A stretch of 40,645 nt of DNA from contig JAGVBM010000338.1 of assembly GCA_020059765.1 (NCBI GenBank), forward strand, positions 1-40,645, in the 5' to 3' direction. The DNA comes from Bacillota bacterium (GTDB lineage Bacteria > Bacillota > Bacilli > Tumebacillales > Effusibacillaceae). Below the pieces are notes generated by a model that was not told the DNA's origin, did not search any database, and worked only from the letters and a program-made list of their open reading frames with translations. The translations under genes and the position numbers were made by a program. Shown one piece after another: positions 28,116 to 36,329 of this stretch. The first letter of the stretch is position 1. The number at the start of each line of letters is the position of its first letter.

Positions 28116-30988
28116 GTCCGGACACCCGCCTTCGCGAGATACCGGATCAGCGCCGGGCCAACGCGATCCACAAGGTCACGTTCCCCATAAAAGGTATTGC
28201 CGGTGATGTTGATCGTGAGCCCATTACCGCCACTCGCTCTTGCTCCGCGCGGAAGTACAACCTCTCCCTCTTCCAGGATCGCCGGAACTTCACGGGGGCC
28301 AAGTTTTGAAACAAGTCCGCCGGAGTGATATCTTGTCGGTTCGTTTTGGAGTATGGCGTCCACGTTCGCCTTTGCCTTGTCCATGATGATGCCTACATCT
28401 TCCGTTGATCCGGATCTCCGCGCCTCGTCAATGAGCCGTTCATACTCGGACTGGACGGCGCCTTGAACCGACTTCCAGCCCTCGTCATTGGCAACCAGAT
28501 CAAGGTTTCCTCCGGCTGCCGCAGACTGGCCAAACCGCATACGGTCGATTTGCTCCTGGGACATGCCGAAGTTGGCCCCGCCTGGTTTGAAGGAGTCTAT
28601 GAGCTGTTTGGTGCGATTGACTTGTTCCTCGACGGCGCTGGCCATATCCTTTGCGGCTGATTCGACCTCACCCGTTTTGTTGCGGATACCTTCTGCAAGT
28701 CCTTCAGCAGTGTACTCCCCGATCTCCATCATGACTTTGGACGGCGACGCGATCCCCAATACTTTTTTTGCCCAATCGACGGCCTTGTTGAAAAATTCGC
28801 TGATCTTTGTATAGAGCCACGCGGCCATATTCGTGATACCTTCCACAAAACCCCGGATGAAGTTCTCGCCCATGCTGAGCGCATCTGACTTGATTTCTTG
28901 CCATTTTTGCATCATCTGAGTTTTCAGTTCAGCAAGTTTTGCTGCGATTTTGCCCGGCGCTTCAGCAAAGAATGTGACAACCGAATTCCACATGTTCGAA
29001 ACGGTTGTTTTGACTGCCTCAACCGCATCCCAGAAGGTTTGTTTGATCCCCTCCCACATGCCCGATGCTATAGAGGCAATCTTATCCTTGGCAAACTTAA
29101 ACAAAGTTTTAATATAAGTCAGCATAAATTCTGTCCGTGCTGCTATAGCAGCGAAAGCACCACCCCATATTTCCTTGAATCCTTGCATTAAGTTCAGAAT
29201 GATGCTAACGATGTTTTCTTTGAAACCTTGGAACGTCTTCCCTAATAGCTTCCAGTTGCCTGTAGCGATGCTGTATACCGCCAAGAATGCCGTGGCAAAA
29301 ATCGTTTTGATGAAATTCCAGGCTTCATCAATTACCATCACAATCGTCTGCCAAACTGCGCGGAAAATCGTCTTAATATTTTCCCATCCCGTCATAACGA
29401 TTGGCCCGAGGACATTCCAGACGGACTGAAATATGCCGGTGATTTTGTCCCATGTGCTTCGGAAAAAGGAGACAATGCCATTCCACACGGCGGTTGCAGT
29501 TTGTTTGATACCTTCCCACAATCCAACAAAAAATCCACTGATCCCCTGCCATACGCTGATGGCTGTCTGCTTGATGGAATCCCAGGTGGCTGCGGCTGTT
29601 TCTTTGATCCATTGCCACGCGGCACCTAAAGCGTCTTTTATTTCGTCCCAATGGGATATGATGAGCGCTCCAATGGCTATGACTGCGACAATGCCAGCTG
29701 TCACGGCTGCGATGATTCCAGCCCACGGAGCAATTATTGCCCATTGAGCAGTTGCGACGGCCCCCAATGCCACGGAAAGGAATCCCAAAGCTCCGACTAT
29801 TAAAAAGATAGCTCCGGTTACGGCTGTGCTGATTGCGATAAACCGTTTTGTCTCTGGAGATAGTTTGTTAAATCCATCTACTAAACCTTGTAATACATCT
29901 GCAAGCCACTTCAATGCCGGTGATAACGCGTCACCGATGCTGATCTGAGCAGTTTCAGCGGCCCCGCTAAGTTCTTCAAGAGCTCCTTTGAGATTGTCTT
30001 TCATTTTTGCCGCTGCCTCAGCTGAGGCTCCACCGGAGTTCTGTAGTTCCGCCGTAAGGGTTCGTAGTTTCTCAGGCCCTTTTTCGACAAGCGTCAGCAT
30101 ACCTGTCATAGCTTCGGTGCCGAATATAGTCGATAGCGCCTGGGCTTTCTGCGCGTTTGTCATGCCCTCGGTGGACGTGCGTAATTGAGATATGATTTGA
30201 TCAAACGGCAGGAATTTTCCACTTGCATCGGTGATGGAAACGCCAAGATCTCGTAATGTGTTCTGAGCTTCTTTCGGAGGATCTACGAGTCGCAAAAGCG
30301 CGGCCCTGAGCGTCGTGCCTGCTTGCTCCCCTTTCATCCCTGCATCGGCCATAATTCCAGTCGCAGCTGCCAATTCCTCCAGGCTAATTCCTAATGATTT
30401 TGCAACTGGAGCGGCGAATTTAAATGCATATTGTAAATCATCTACGCCTGCAGCAGAACTGTTTGCCGACATTGCAAGCACGTCGGCAACCTTGGATGCC
30501 TGAGAAGCTTCCAAGCCAAACGCATTGAGGGCTGAGGCAACCGTATCCGCAACCAACGCCATATCTTGGCCGGATGCTTCAGCGGCGGCAATCACTCCGG
30601 GCATTGCGGCAATAATCTGCTGTGCGTCGTATCCTTTGGCCGCCATCAATTCCATTCCAACGGCAACTTCTGCGGCACTTTTTGACGTTGATGCCCCGAG
30701 ATCCAGTGCTGATTGGCGCAACGCCTGCAAATCGGAGTCGGTAGCCTGCGATATCGCTCCCACCCGACTCATCTGTGCATCAAAGTCCATCGCTTTGTTG
30801 ACCGCAAAACCGAGTCCAGCCGCGATCGCTCCACCTGCAGCTGTGAAAGCCGTTCCGATCTGCTGTCCTGCCTGAGAAACTTGTTTACCCAGCTTACCCC
30901 AAGTTCTATTAAACTCTTTCATGTTCTTTTCAAAACCGCTAATGTCCGCTCCGATCCGAACGGCCATACTCGCGATAGTTTCTGCCAT
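28112..30988 (-). CDS. Tape measure protein
   Basis: 958 aa, the length ruler of the tail. The N-terminal 330 residues are the TIGR01760-type core (ALRQSALDLGASTSKSAAEVAVGMELMAAKGYDAQQIIAAMPGVI and LGISLEELAAATGIMADAGMKGEQAGTTLRAALLRL). Hydrophobic segments near 390-450 can insert in membrane. Trp-rich repeats near 450-620 (AWQWIKETAAATWDSIKQTA...) give a helical rod. ATG 30988 follows GGGGGTGA. At about three bases per 0.5 A of rise, the expected tail is long (roughly 140 nm). Confidence 0.95.
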   Translation of the reverse strand: MAETIASMAVRIGADISGFEKNMKEFNRTWGKLGKQVSQAGQQIGTAFTAAGGAIAAGLGFAVNKAMDFDAQMSRVGAISQATDSDLQALRQSALDLGASTSKSAAEVAVGMELMAAKGYDAQQIIAAMPGVIAAAEASGQDMALVADTVASALNAFGLEASQASKVADVLAMSANSSAAGVDDLQYAFKFAAPVAKSLGISLEELAAATGIMADAGMKGEQAGTTLRAALLRLVDPPKEAQNTLRDLGVSITDASGKFLPFDQIISQLRTSTEGMTNAQKAQALSTIFGTEAMTGMLTLVEKGPEKLRTLTAELQNSGGASAEAAAKMKDNLKGALEELSGAAETAQISIGDALSPALKWLADVLQGLVDGFNKLSPETKRFIAISTAVTGAIFLIVGALGFLSVALGAVATAQWAIIAPWAGIIAAVTAGIVAVIAIGALIISHWDEIKDALGAAWQWIKETAAATWDSIKQTAISVWQGISGFFVGLWEGIKQTATAVWNGIVSFFRSTWDKITGIFQSVWNVLGPIVMTGWENIKTIFRAVWQTIVMVIDEAWNFIKTIFATAFLAVYSIATGNWKLLGKTFQGFKENIVSIILNLMQGFKEIWGGAFAAIAARTEFMLTYIKTLFKFAKDKIASIASGMWEGIKQTFWDAVEAVKTTVSNMWNSVVTFFAEAPGKIAAKLAELKTQMMQKWQEIKSDALSMGENFIRGFVEGITNMAAWLYTKISEFFNKAVDWAKKVLGIASPSKVMMEIGEYTAEGLAEGIRNKTGEVESAAKDMASAVEEQVNRTKQLIDSFKPGGANFGMSQEQIDRMRFGQSAAAGGNLDLVANDEGWKSVQGAVQSEYERLIDEARRSGSTEDVGIIMDKAKANVDAILQNEPTRYHSGGLVSKLGPREVPAILEEGEVVLPRGARASGGNGLTINITGNTFYGERDLVDRVGPALIRYLAKAGVRT

Positions 30989-31010
30989 GTCATCACCCCC
31001 AAAAGAGGAA

Positions 31011-31041
31011 ATAAAAAATCCCCGTCGAAATTCGTAGGGGA
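31011..31041 (-). terminator. Hairpin just before the tape measure gene
   Basis: TCCCC and GGGGA pair across a 13-base loop containing a second small CGAA/TTCG pairing. On the minus strand TTTTTTAT follows, so it looks like a factor-independent terminator. It lies only about 20 bases before the tape measure ribosome site. Confidence 0.6.
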
Positions 31042-31094
31042 CTGTAAATTATTTCAACTGAATTCGTATATTTATACCGAAAGGAGAGATCTCT

Positions 31095-31400
31095 GTGACT
31101 AGTGGGTTAGCTGCAAAACAACGCCAGCCAAGACGCCACAGCTTAGCTATTGCGGCAAGTATATTTGCTCTTGGAGGAGTAATTTTTACGCTTACTCTTC
31201 TGGGCGCTGTAATTGGAATCCCTATGCTGATTATTAGTGGAATTATTTTTTTGATCCGCTCTCGAATTAAGATGAATTCTATCGAATGCCCATCTTGCAA
31301 AACACCGAATAAGATCGAATTATCCGTCCAGTATTTTAATTGCGAACAGTGCCTAAAAACAGTACGAAAAGAACAAGGGGAATGGGTGGCTGCTGGTTAA
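31095..31400 (+). CDS. Plus-strand membrane/zinc-ribbon moron
   Basis: 101 aa reading against the late operon. Two hydrophobic helices (about residues 17-38 and 38-55) are followed by a zinc ribbon with CPSC near 65 and CEQC near 84. GTG 31095 has AAGGAGA upstream. Its stop touches the end of the chaperone T frame. It is inserted between the tail chaperone and tape measure, the classical site of a moron. It may be a lysogen-expressed membrane protein. Function unknown. Confidence 0.75.
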   Translation: MTSGLAAKQRQPRRHSLAIAASIFALGGVIFTLTLLGAVIGIPMLIISGIIFLIRSRIKMNSIECPSCKTPNKIELSVQYFNCEQCLKTVRKEQGEWVAAG

Positions 31401-31986
31401 AGTTCAAACTTTTTCTGCAGCTCCTTCCATTCCCGATCTCGTTCCTCTTTGCTGAGCTTTTTGGGCTCGGCATTTTTGTTCAGTAGCTGCTTAATGCTCG
31501 GCAGCTTCCTGCGGCGTTCGAGCGCCGCTGACAGCCAAGCGTGATAGACTAATAGCTCTGTCTCCTGGTCACGCCTCCACACATAACCTGATACCAGTTC
31601 TTCAAACTCCGACAGCGTCAAATCCCAGAACTCATCCTGCCGCAATGCAAGGGGGCCGAAGGCCAGCTTTCTTAGTTCTGACCAGTCGGCCCCTTGGAGT
31701 TTTTTGCTGACTTTGTAAATGCCTCTGTGATTTTCTGGCTGACATACTCCATATTTTCGAAGTCAACCAAGTTACCGACTTCCTGCTCGGTGATATCAGG
31801 GGCTTCATGCAGCAAACCTGCCCACAAAAAAGTACGAATCTGCTTCATTCCCATTGGGACATTCGTCAACTCCGAAACAGAAACGCCCAAGCGATCTTCC
31901 AGTTCTGCGAGGGCGTTTAGCGTGTATCGAAGTGTGCGCTTTTTGTCGAGTTGAACCTCCACAAATCCGCGTTGTTTGTTGGCCAT
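31397..31986 (-). CDS. Tail assembly chaperone G-T (-1 frameshift product)
   Basis: Reading the G gene and shifting -1 at the slippery site at 31699-31705 gives a 196-aa fusion: 96 residues of G then 100 of T (LQGADWSELRKLAFGPLALRQDEFWDLTLSEFEELVSG...). This is the same design as lambda gpGT, a chaperone that wraps the tape measure and recruits tail protein. T lacks its own strong start (only TTG 31645, no SD), so frameshifting is needed. Late-operon context fits. Confidence 0.85.
31652..31705 (-). promoter_or_regulatory. Programmed -1 frameshift signal
   Basis: A AAA AAC (31699-31705), the classic heptamer, is in the correct phase of the G frame. A 5-base spacer follows, then an 8-bp stem GGGGCCGA/TCGGCCCC (31686-31693 with 31652-31659) enclosing 26 bases. 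The stop of the G frame lies within the stem-loop. Confidence 0.85.
31672..31986 (-). CDS. Tail assembly chaperone G
   Basis: 104 aa (MANKQRGFVEVQLDKKRTLRYTLNALAELEDRLG...), the phage tail-chaperone family with the usual N-terminal domain. It ends at a TAA in the loop of the frameshift stem. It is made in excess over the fused G-T form. It follows the major tail and an Ig-like protein, and precedes the tape measure. Confidence 0.85.
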   Translation of the reverse strand: MANKQRGFVEVQLDKKRTLRYTLNALAELEDRLGVSVSELTNVPMGMKQIRTFLWAGLLHEAPDITEQEVGNLVDFENMEYVSQKITEAFTKSAKNSKGPTGQN

Positions 31987-32315
31987 TACGGAACCTCCAC
32001 AACCGCAACAGTTACTGTGGTAACCGCGCTGTAAGTCACTTGTGCTGATCCCGATGCATCATTAAATCGGCTTTGTGCAAACGGACCGATAATCGTTTCT
32101 GCTCCTGCCGCCACGTTTACGACCGCATCGTGGTCAAACCCATAATTGCAAGCGGTTTGACTGTTCACAGTCACCGTGATAGCCGCAGCGCTTCCGTTTT
32201 TCACATGCAAGTAAACACGTCCCGAGTTGACGAACGAATCTCCACCAACTGCGGCTCCTGAAAAAACAGGAGCCAGACCAGTCAAAGCTGTTCTCTGCAC
32301 TGTCAATACTGCCAT
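31986..32315 (-). CDS. Tail tube-associated Ig-like protein
   Basis: 109 aa. Beta-rich (VYLHVKNGSAAAITVTVNSQTACNYGFDHDAVVNVAAGAETIIGPF), like the decoration domains attached to tail or head proteins. ATG 32315 follows GGGGTGA. It sits between the major tail gene and the chaperone and shares one base with the G gene. It may decorate the tail tube. Confidence 0.65.
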   Translation of the reverse strand: MAVLTVQRTALTGLAPVFSGAAVGGDSFVNSGRVYLHVKNGSAAAITVTVNSQTACNYGFDHDAVVNVAAGAETIIGPFAQSRFNDASGSAQVTYSAVTTVTVAVVEVP

Positions 32316-32329
32316 CGTTCATTCACCCC

Positions 32330-32737
32330 TTACGCCTTAGTCAGCGCGCCGGTTCCAGTCAGCGAACCGCTGGCCGTCGCCTCGCCGTCGTGCGGGCCTT
32401 CGTAAGAAAAGTCGGTGAGTGTCGCTTTGCCGGTATACGTGTTTGCAGCAGGAGTCGACAACCGAACTTGTACTTGTGTTTGATTCATAAACATATTTTC
32501 CAAGGCAGTCAAACCAGCATCACCTTGGATGAGCAAAGCATCAAAGTCCAGCGACCAATTCCGAATCGACGGCAGACCCTCATGCCAATTGTTACTATCT
32601 TTGCTGGTTGTATCAATTTCATCGGTACCCATGTTCAGCGTTGCTCCGCGCTGGCCGCCGACTGCCGTCCAAACAGGGGCTGCTTCAGTCCCCGTATTCA
32701 CTTGCACAATAAAGTCAACACCACTTACTGCTGGCAT
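32330..32737 (-). CDS. Major tail protein
   Basis: 135 aa, TP901-1-like. Hallmarks: VSGVDFIVQVNTGTEAAPVWTAVGGQRGATLNMGTDEIDTTSKDSNNWHEGLPSIRNWSLDFDALL and YTGKATLTDFSYEGPHDGEATASGSLTGTGAL. It forms the stacked hexamers of the tail tube. It follows the tail completion gene with a short gap. Confidence 0.9.
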   Translation of the reverse strand: MPAVSGVDFIVQVNTGTEAAPVWTAVGGQRGATLNMGTDEIDTTSKDSNNWHEGLPSIRNWSLDFDALLIQGDAGLTALENMFMNQTQVQVRLSTPAANTYTGKATLTDFSYEGPHDGEATASGSLTGTGALTKA

Positions 32738-32740
32738 GTA

Positions 32741-33151
32741 TTACACCTCCGGTTCAATGTCTTGGATTTTGAATCTGAAACGCAAAACGCCGTGCCTTGT
32801 AGTGCCATCCGGATCTCGGAAAGTTTCGTTGAGGTCGAGACTGTGCACGATGGCCTTGAACTTATCCGCCGACATGTCAAGCGGGCTGATTGTCAGCGCT
32901 TGAATCACTTGGTCGATCAGGTCTTTTACCTCGGTCATCCCAATGTACTGACTCCAGACATGGAGCGTGTGCGTGACTTCCTGGCCGCTTGTCAGTTTTG
33001 TAGACCAATCTACCGACGTATCCTCGCCGATCGTCACATACGGAAAAACCGCACTCTCCGGGACGGCATCGTAGATCGGTACGGTCAAGTTGCTTTTGAG
33101 CCGGTTATAGACGGCTTTCTGCAAAGGCAAAAGCGGAGATCGTTTTTTCAC
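32741..33151 (-). CDS. Tail completion protein (DUF3168)
   Basis: 136 aa of the DUF3168 (gp17-like) family: LPLQKAVYNRLKSNLTVPIYDAVPESAVFPYVTIGEDTSVDWSTK and TLHVWSQYIGMTEVKDLIDQV. It terminates the tail and joins it to the head. It overlaps the gp10-like gene by four bases. Confidence 0.88.
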   Translation of the reverse strand: MKKRSPLLPLQKAVYNRLKSNLTVPIYDAVPESAVFPYVTIGEDTSVDWSTKLTSGQEVTHTLHVWSQYIGMTEVKDLIDQVIQALTISPLDMSADKFKAIVHSLDLNETFRDPDGTTRHGVLRFRFKIQDIEPEV

Positions 33152-33531
33152 TTTTTCACCGCCCCTCTGATTGCTTGTTTGACACCGGCGATATAGTTAG
33201 GACGTTCTTGTTCCCATGCGGGCATCATATATGGATGGGCTGCCATCTTCAAGGTCCCGAATTCAATAAAATGCGCCCGCCATTTGAGGCCAGGTGCAAT
33301 CTCAGCCGAAAATCCGTCGCTTGAATACCGCGCACGAATGCTCTTTTTCAGACGTCCGGAATCCACGGGTACTCTTTGCTGCGCGCCTTTTCGAATCGCG
33401 TTCGCGGACTTACGAACCTGAGTTCTAACTGCCTTCCGAGCCTCAACATCAAACTTGTTCAGTTTGCCGATCACTTCGTCCATACCCACAATATTCACTT
33501 TCAATTTGATGCTGCCGCCAGGCCTTGCCAT
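33148..33531 (-). CDS. HK97 gp10-like tail/connector protein
   Basis: 127 aa from ATG 33531 with GGAGGTG upstream. HK97 gp10 hallmarks: a basic N-terminus (IKLKVNIVGMDEVIGKLNKF), KSANAIRKGAQQRVPVDSGRLKKSI and the C-terminal HFIEFGTLKMAAHPYMMPA. It functions in tail assembly. It shares one base with the preceding stop. Confidence 0.88.
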   Translation of the reverse strand: MARPGGSIKLKVNIVGMDEVIGKLNKFDVEARKAVRTQVRKSANAIRKGAQQRVPVDSGRLKKSIRARYSSDGFSAEIAPGLKWRAHFIEFGTLKMAAHPYMMPAWEQERPNYIAGVKQAIRGAVKK

Positions 33532-33848
33532 CACACCACCTCCGAACACATCAGAATTAATTCCCGGTGCCGTTCTTCTGGATCAATTACGGCTTCAATC
33601 ACTAATGTTCGAGTACCATATGACAGTCGCATGGACGGATTCACGTCGGCGCGGTATCTGATCGTCACTCGATGCGATAGGTTCGCCTGTATCTGTTGCG
33701 CATCGTACCGTTCTTGCCCTTTTAGCGGGTATACATCAGCATATACGGTTCCCGCGCTAGCCCATGTCTCCGTATAGCCCCCTGCGCCGTCATCGATTCG
33801 GGCTATTTGTTGAATGGTGATACGGTGTCGCAAGTTCCCTATACGCAA
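33531..33848 (-). CDS. Head closure (head-tail joining) protein
   Basis: 105 aa from TTG 33848, seven bases after AAGGAGG. Family phage_H_T_join (SPP1 gp16-like): RIGNLRHRITIQQ, GGYTETWASAGTVYADVYPLKG, RYRADVNPSMRLSYGTRTLVIEAV. It seals the portal after DNA packaging. The TTG choice is best because an ATG upstream has no site and lies in the neighbour. Confidence 0.85.
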   Translation of the reverse strand: MRIGNLRHRITIQQIARIDDGAGGYTETWASAGTVYADVYPLKGQERYDAQQIQANLSHRVTIRYRADVNPSMRLSYGTRTLVIEAVIDPEERHRELILMCSEVV

Positions 33849-33861
33849 GAGGAACACCTCC

Positions 33862-34416
33862 TTACACTGGGACAACCCTGTCGGGCCAGAGTAGCAAATG
33901 TACAGCCTCCGGTACGTCCTGACTATCGGGATTCTCGAATCGATGGGCAATAAACAGTTTGACCGCTGTTTGGTATAGGGGAGGCACCGCAGATATGTCC
34001 CCATATCCCGACGTAAAACGTATACGAACCCCGTTCATGGACTGCAAAGTAATGCTCGGCCAGCTTTTTCCGTAAGCAAGATCTATTCGCCCCCGCTCAG
34101 AGGCGTTATCAACTATATAATTTGATGGGTCCCAGATAGTCTCGACACCGGATTGATCGACAAACGTAATACTGTCTACAGTCTGGAGAGGCGGCCTCGG
34201 AAGATTCAACGGTAAATCCGGTAACTCATCCAAGATCAGTTCCCATGTTTCCGTAACATAGGATCTATTCTGAAATTCCCGACAGTACCTGCATGCAGAA
34301 TTAAGCAGATCAGTTAGCAAAGTATCAAAGTCGGTTCCATCGATCCGCAGATACGCTTTGACCTCCGACAGCCAAGCGGGAGGCGTGGTCGGCGGGGTGA
34401 TTAATTTCAGCGCCAT
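33862..34416 (-). CDS. Head-tail connector gp6-like
   Basis: 184 aa of the gp6-like head-tail connector family: LKLITPPTTPPAWLSEVKAYLRIDGTDFDTLLTDLLNSACRYCREFQNRSYV and VRIRFTSGYG...VPPLYQTAVKLFIAHRFENPD. It forms the ring beneath the portal. It begins six bases after the stop of the 54-aa gene. Confidence 0.9.
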   Translation of the reverse strand: MALKLITPPTTPPAWLSEVKAYLRIDGTDFDTLLTDLLNSACRYCREFQNRSYVTETWELILDELPDLPLNLPRPPLQTVDSITFVDQSGVETIWDPSNYIVDNASERGRIDLAYGKSWPSITLQSMNGVRIRFTSGYGDISAVPPLYQTAVKLFIAHRFENPDSQDVPEAVHLLLWPDRVVPV

Positions 34417-34422
34417 TCGTCA

Positions 34423-34587
34423 TCACTTCCTACGCTTCGGCTTTTCTTCATCCTCCGGCTCTTCGACCGCTTCTGCATAACCGCCGTCAATCAATTCTTT
34501 TGCTTCTTTCAAGTCGGTATCAACTATCTGTCCGGCCATGCGAATGCCATCCGGTCCTGCTGATGTCGTTTTCATCTTGATCTTCAT
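34423..34587 (-). CDS. 54-aa acidic/basic head-region protein
   Basis: Begins MKIKMKTTSAGPDGIRMAGQ and ends in a run of E/D then K/R. It occupies the usual place of a small accessory protein between capsid and connector. ATG 34587 has GGTGATC upstream. Function unknown; related small proteins in HK97-type phages are also unassigned. Confidence 0.65.
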   Translation of the reverse strand: MKIKMKTTSAGPDGIRMAGQIVDTDLKEAKELIDGGYAEAVEEPEDEEKPKRRK

Positions 34588-34611
34588 ACGATCACCCTTT
34601 CTTAAAGATAA

Positions 34612-34637
34612 GAGGCCAAGCGATTAGGCTTGACCTC
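34612..34637 (-). terminator. Strong stem-loop after the capsid accessory gene
   Basis: GAGGTCAAGC and GCTTGGCCTC form a 10-bp stem (one G-T wobble) with a 6-base loop, followed by TTATCTTT on the minus strand. It is probably a partial terminator that raises capsid over tail expression. Confidence 0.55.
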
Positions 34638-34651
34638 CATTCTTAATCAAT

Positions 34652-35053
34652 TTATACAGGCTGCTTACGGGGACCACCACGAACCACGACTGCGCTTGTC
34701 GGCAGGCTGGGAGATGTCCCTGCAATGGCTGTAACCGCTACGCGAATATATCGTTTACGTCCAATATATCCGCGTTCGTATGTCGTTTCGTCGTTAGTCG
34801 TATCAATCGCTGGCAATACCCCGCCCAAAAGATCCGCAGCAGCCACATCAGTAAAGGTCGTATTGTCGTCCGATTCCTGAATCTTAATCGTGGCCGTAGG
34901 GGTTGTTCCACCGAAAAGTCCCAAGTCAAGCAGTACCAGTGCGCCCTCAAAACCTTGAAGATCTACTCCGGTTCCATTCAAGGTTGCTGTTACAGCCTGC
35001 GCCCGGATTGAGGACGAAGGAGAATTGACATTATACATGTCCATCGTTGCCAT
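34652..35053 (-). CDS. Capsid-associated (decoration-type) protein
   Basis: 133 aa beginning MATMDMYNVNSPSSSIRAQAVT. A beta-rich core (GFEGALVLLDLGLFGGTTPTATIKIQESDDNTTFTDV...RKRYIRVAV) resembles the small head proteins found just after the major capsid in Firmicutes siphophages. It may decorate the capsid or aid head assembly. Confidence 0.65.
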   Translation of the reverse strand: MATMDMYNVNSPSSSIRAQAVTATLNGTGVDLQGFEGALVLLDLGLFGGTTPTATIKIQESDDNTTFTDVAAADLLGGVLPAIDTTNDETTYERGYIGRKRYIRVAVTAIAGTSPSLPTSAVVVRGGPRKQPV

Positions 35054-35084
35054 CGTATTTCACACTCCTTTTTTAATGGTCAAA

Positions 35085-36314
35085 TTAAGCCAATTTTACG
35101 CGAATGAACGCCTCTTCCAATACAGGCATTGCATCCGTTTCAAGCCGACCGATAAATCCAATCTGATTCGTCTCAGCATACAATTCCACAAGGCGCTGAA
35201 CCGACAGTGCCAGAGAATCAGCAACCCAATACTTGCTGAAATCCCCGATCATACCGACATATTGACCTGTCGTGAAAGTATTCGGAACGTATTCCGAATT
35301 GACAACCGGAATTCCAAGCAGCCGATCTGCAGGACCGTTTTGCAAGTTTGGTTGAATCAAATACTGCCCGTTTGTATCCTTCAATTTGTGGATTTGTTCC
35401 ATGGCATTCCGATGGAATAACCAGCGTGCATTCATCCAATACGGCTCTTTAAGCGTATATTTCGCGGAGATCAGCCCATCAGTTTGAATAGACGTGGTTG
35501 TATTTCCATCGCTTACATCGCGCCCCGTGCTGATTCCGTTGGCAGAAGCAACAAAAAGTCCGAGCGGCTTGTCTACACCGTCCCCGGTCATGTAGGCTTT
35601 TTCCATCGCGACTCCAAACTTATAAGCCAACCGATCGCGTACTAACTGATCGATATTAATGGCAGATTGGGCGAGCAGTTTGTTAGAAACCTTGATCCGT
35701 TTTGCAAGCGGGTGTGGTTTCAACTCCCGCTTTCCGAATTTCATTGCCGTATCTTCCGCACCGGTTGCCAGTTCACTTGTCCAGTCAGCATCTGAGATAT
35801 CACTGTCAAGTGTGGGCACCCCCAAACTTTCAGCGCTGCCCAACGGAAGGACGGTTGCCAATTGGCGGATAACTAAAGCATTGTCAATCGCTTTAAGCAA
35901 ATCATTAACAAATTGCTGCGGAGTTACAACGAAGCCCCCCAGTGTTTTGTCGGTTACTTGCAAAGCCCGCGATTCATCCGCAGACAAAAAGTTGAGTCCG
36001 ACTTGGAGGTAATGGTTAAACGATGTCCGGTATTCTTCTGTTTCGCGCGGATCGGTGCCACGTTGAACCGGTGAACCAGGTTCCGGACGGTGTGCCGGAT
36101 GCGAAACCGTGGTTAACCCACGCTCCAGCTCGGCTTGTCGTTCCTCTGTCTCGATGCTGTCGCCCAATTCGTTAATCTCTTTAAACCGGCGATCGTATTC
36201 CTGCTTTTCTTCTGCGGTCAAAGAGCGGTTTTCTTTTTCCGCTTTGTCCAGGATATCGCGTGCATCCTTGATTAATTGAGCACGCTTTTGACGCATTTCA
36301 ATAATTTTTTTCAC
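35085..36314 (-). CDS. Major capsid protein (HK97 fold)
   Basis: 409 aa. The N-terminal 100 residues are a charged coiled coil (delta domain) that acts as scaffold and is removed by the protease. The HK97 fold follows, with TLGGFVVTPQQFVNDLLKAIDNALVIRQLATVLPL, the E-loop region and the conserved ARWLFHRNAMEQIHKLKD and GRLETDAMPVLEEAFIRVKL at the end. It builds the icosahedral shell. ATG 36314 lies after the protease stop. Confidence 0.95.
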   Translation of the reverse strand: MKKIIEMRQKRAQLIKDARDILDKAEKENRSLTAEEKQEYDRRFKEINELGDSIETEERQAELERGLTTVSHPAHRPEPGSPVQRGTDPRETEEYRTSFNHYLQVGLNFLSADESRALQVTDKTLGGFVVTPQQFVNDLLKAIDNALVIRQLATVLPLGSAESLGVPTLDSDISDADWTSELATGAEDTAMKFGKRELKPHPLAKRIKVSNKLLAQSAINIDQLVRDRLAYKFGVAMEKAYMTGDGVDKPLGLFVASANGISTGRDVSDGNTTTSIQTDGLISAKYTLKEPYWMNARWLFHRNAMEQIHKLKDTNGQYLIQPNLQNGPADRLLGIPVVNSEYVPNTFTTGQYVGMIGDFSKYWVADSLALSVQRLVELYAETNQIGFIGRLETDAMPVLEEAFIRVKLA

Positions 36315-36329
36315 AAAATATCACTCTCC

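Noticed and set aside
32390..33196. A 268-aa plus-strand open frame opposite the tail genes
   Set aside because: It is a shadow of the major tail and tail completion genes, which have clear family matches on the minus strand.
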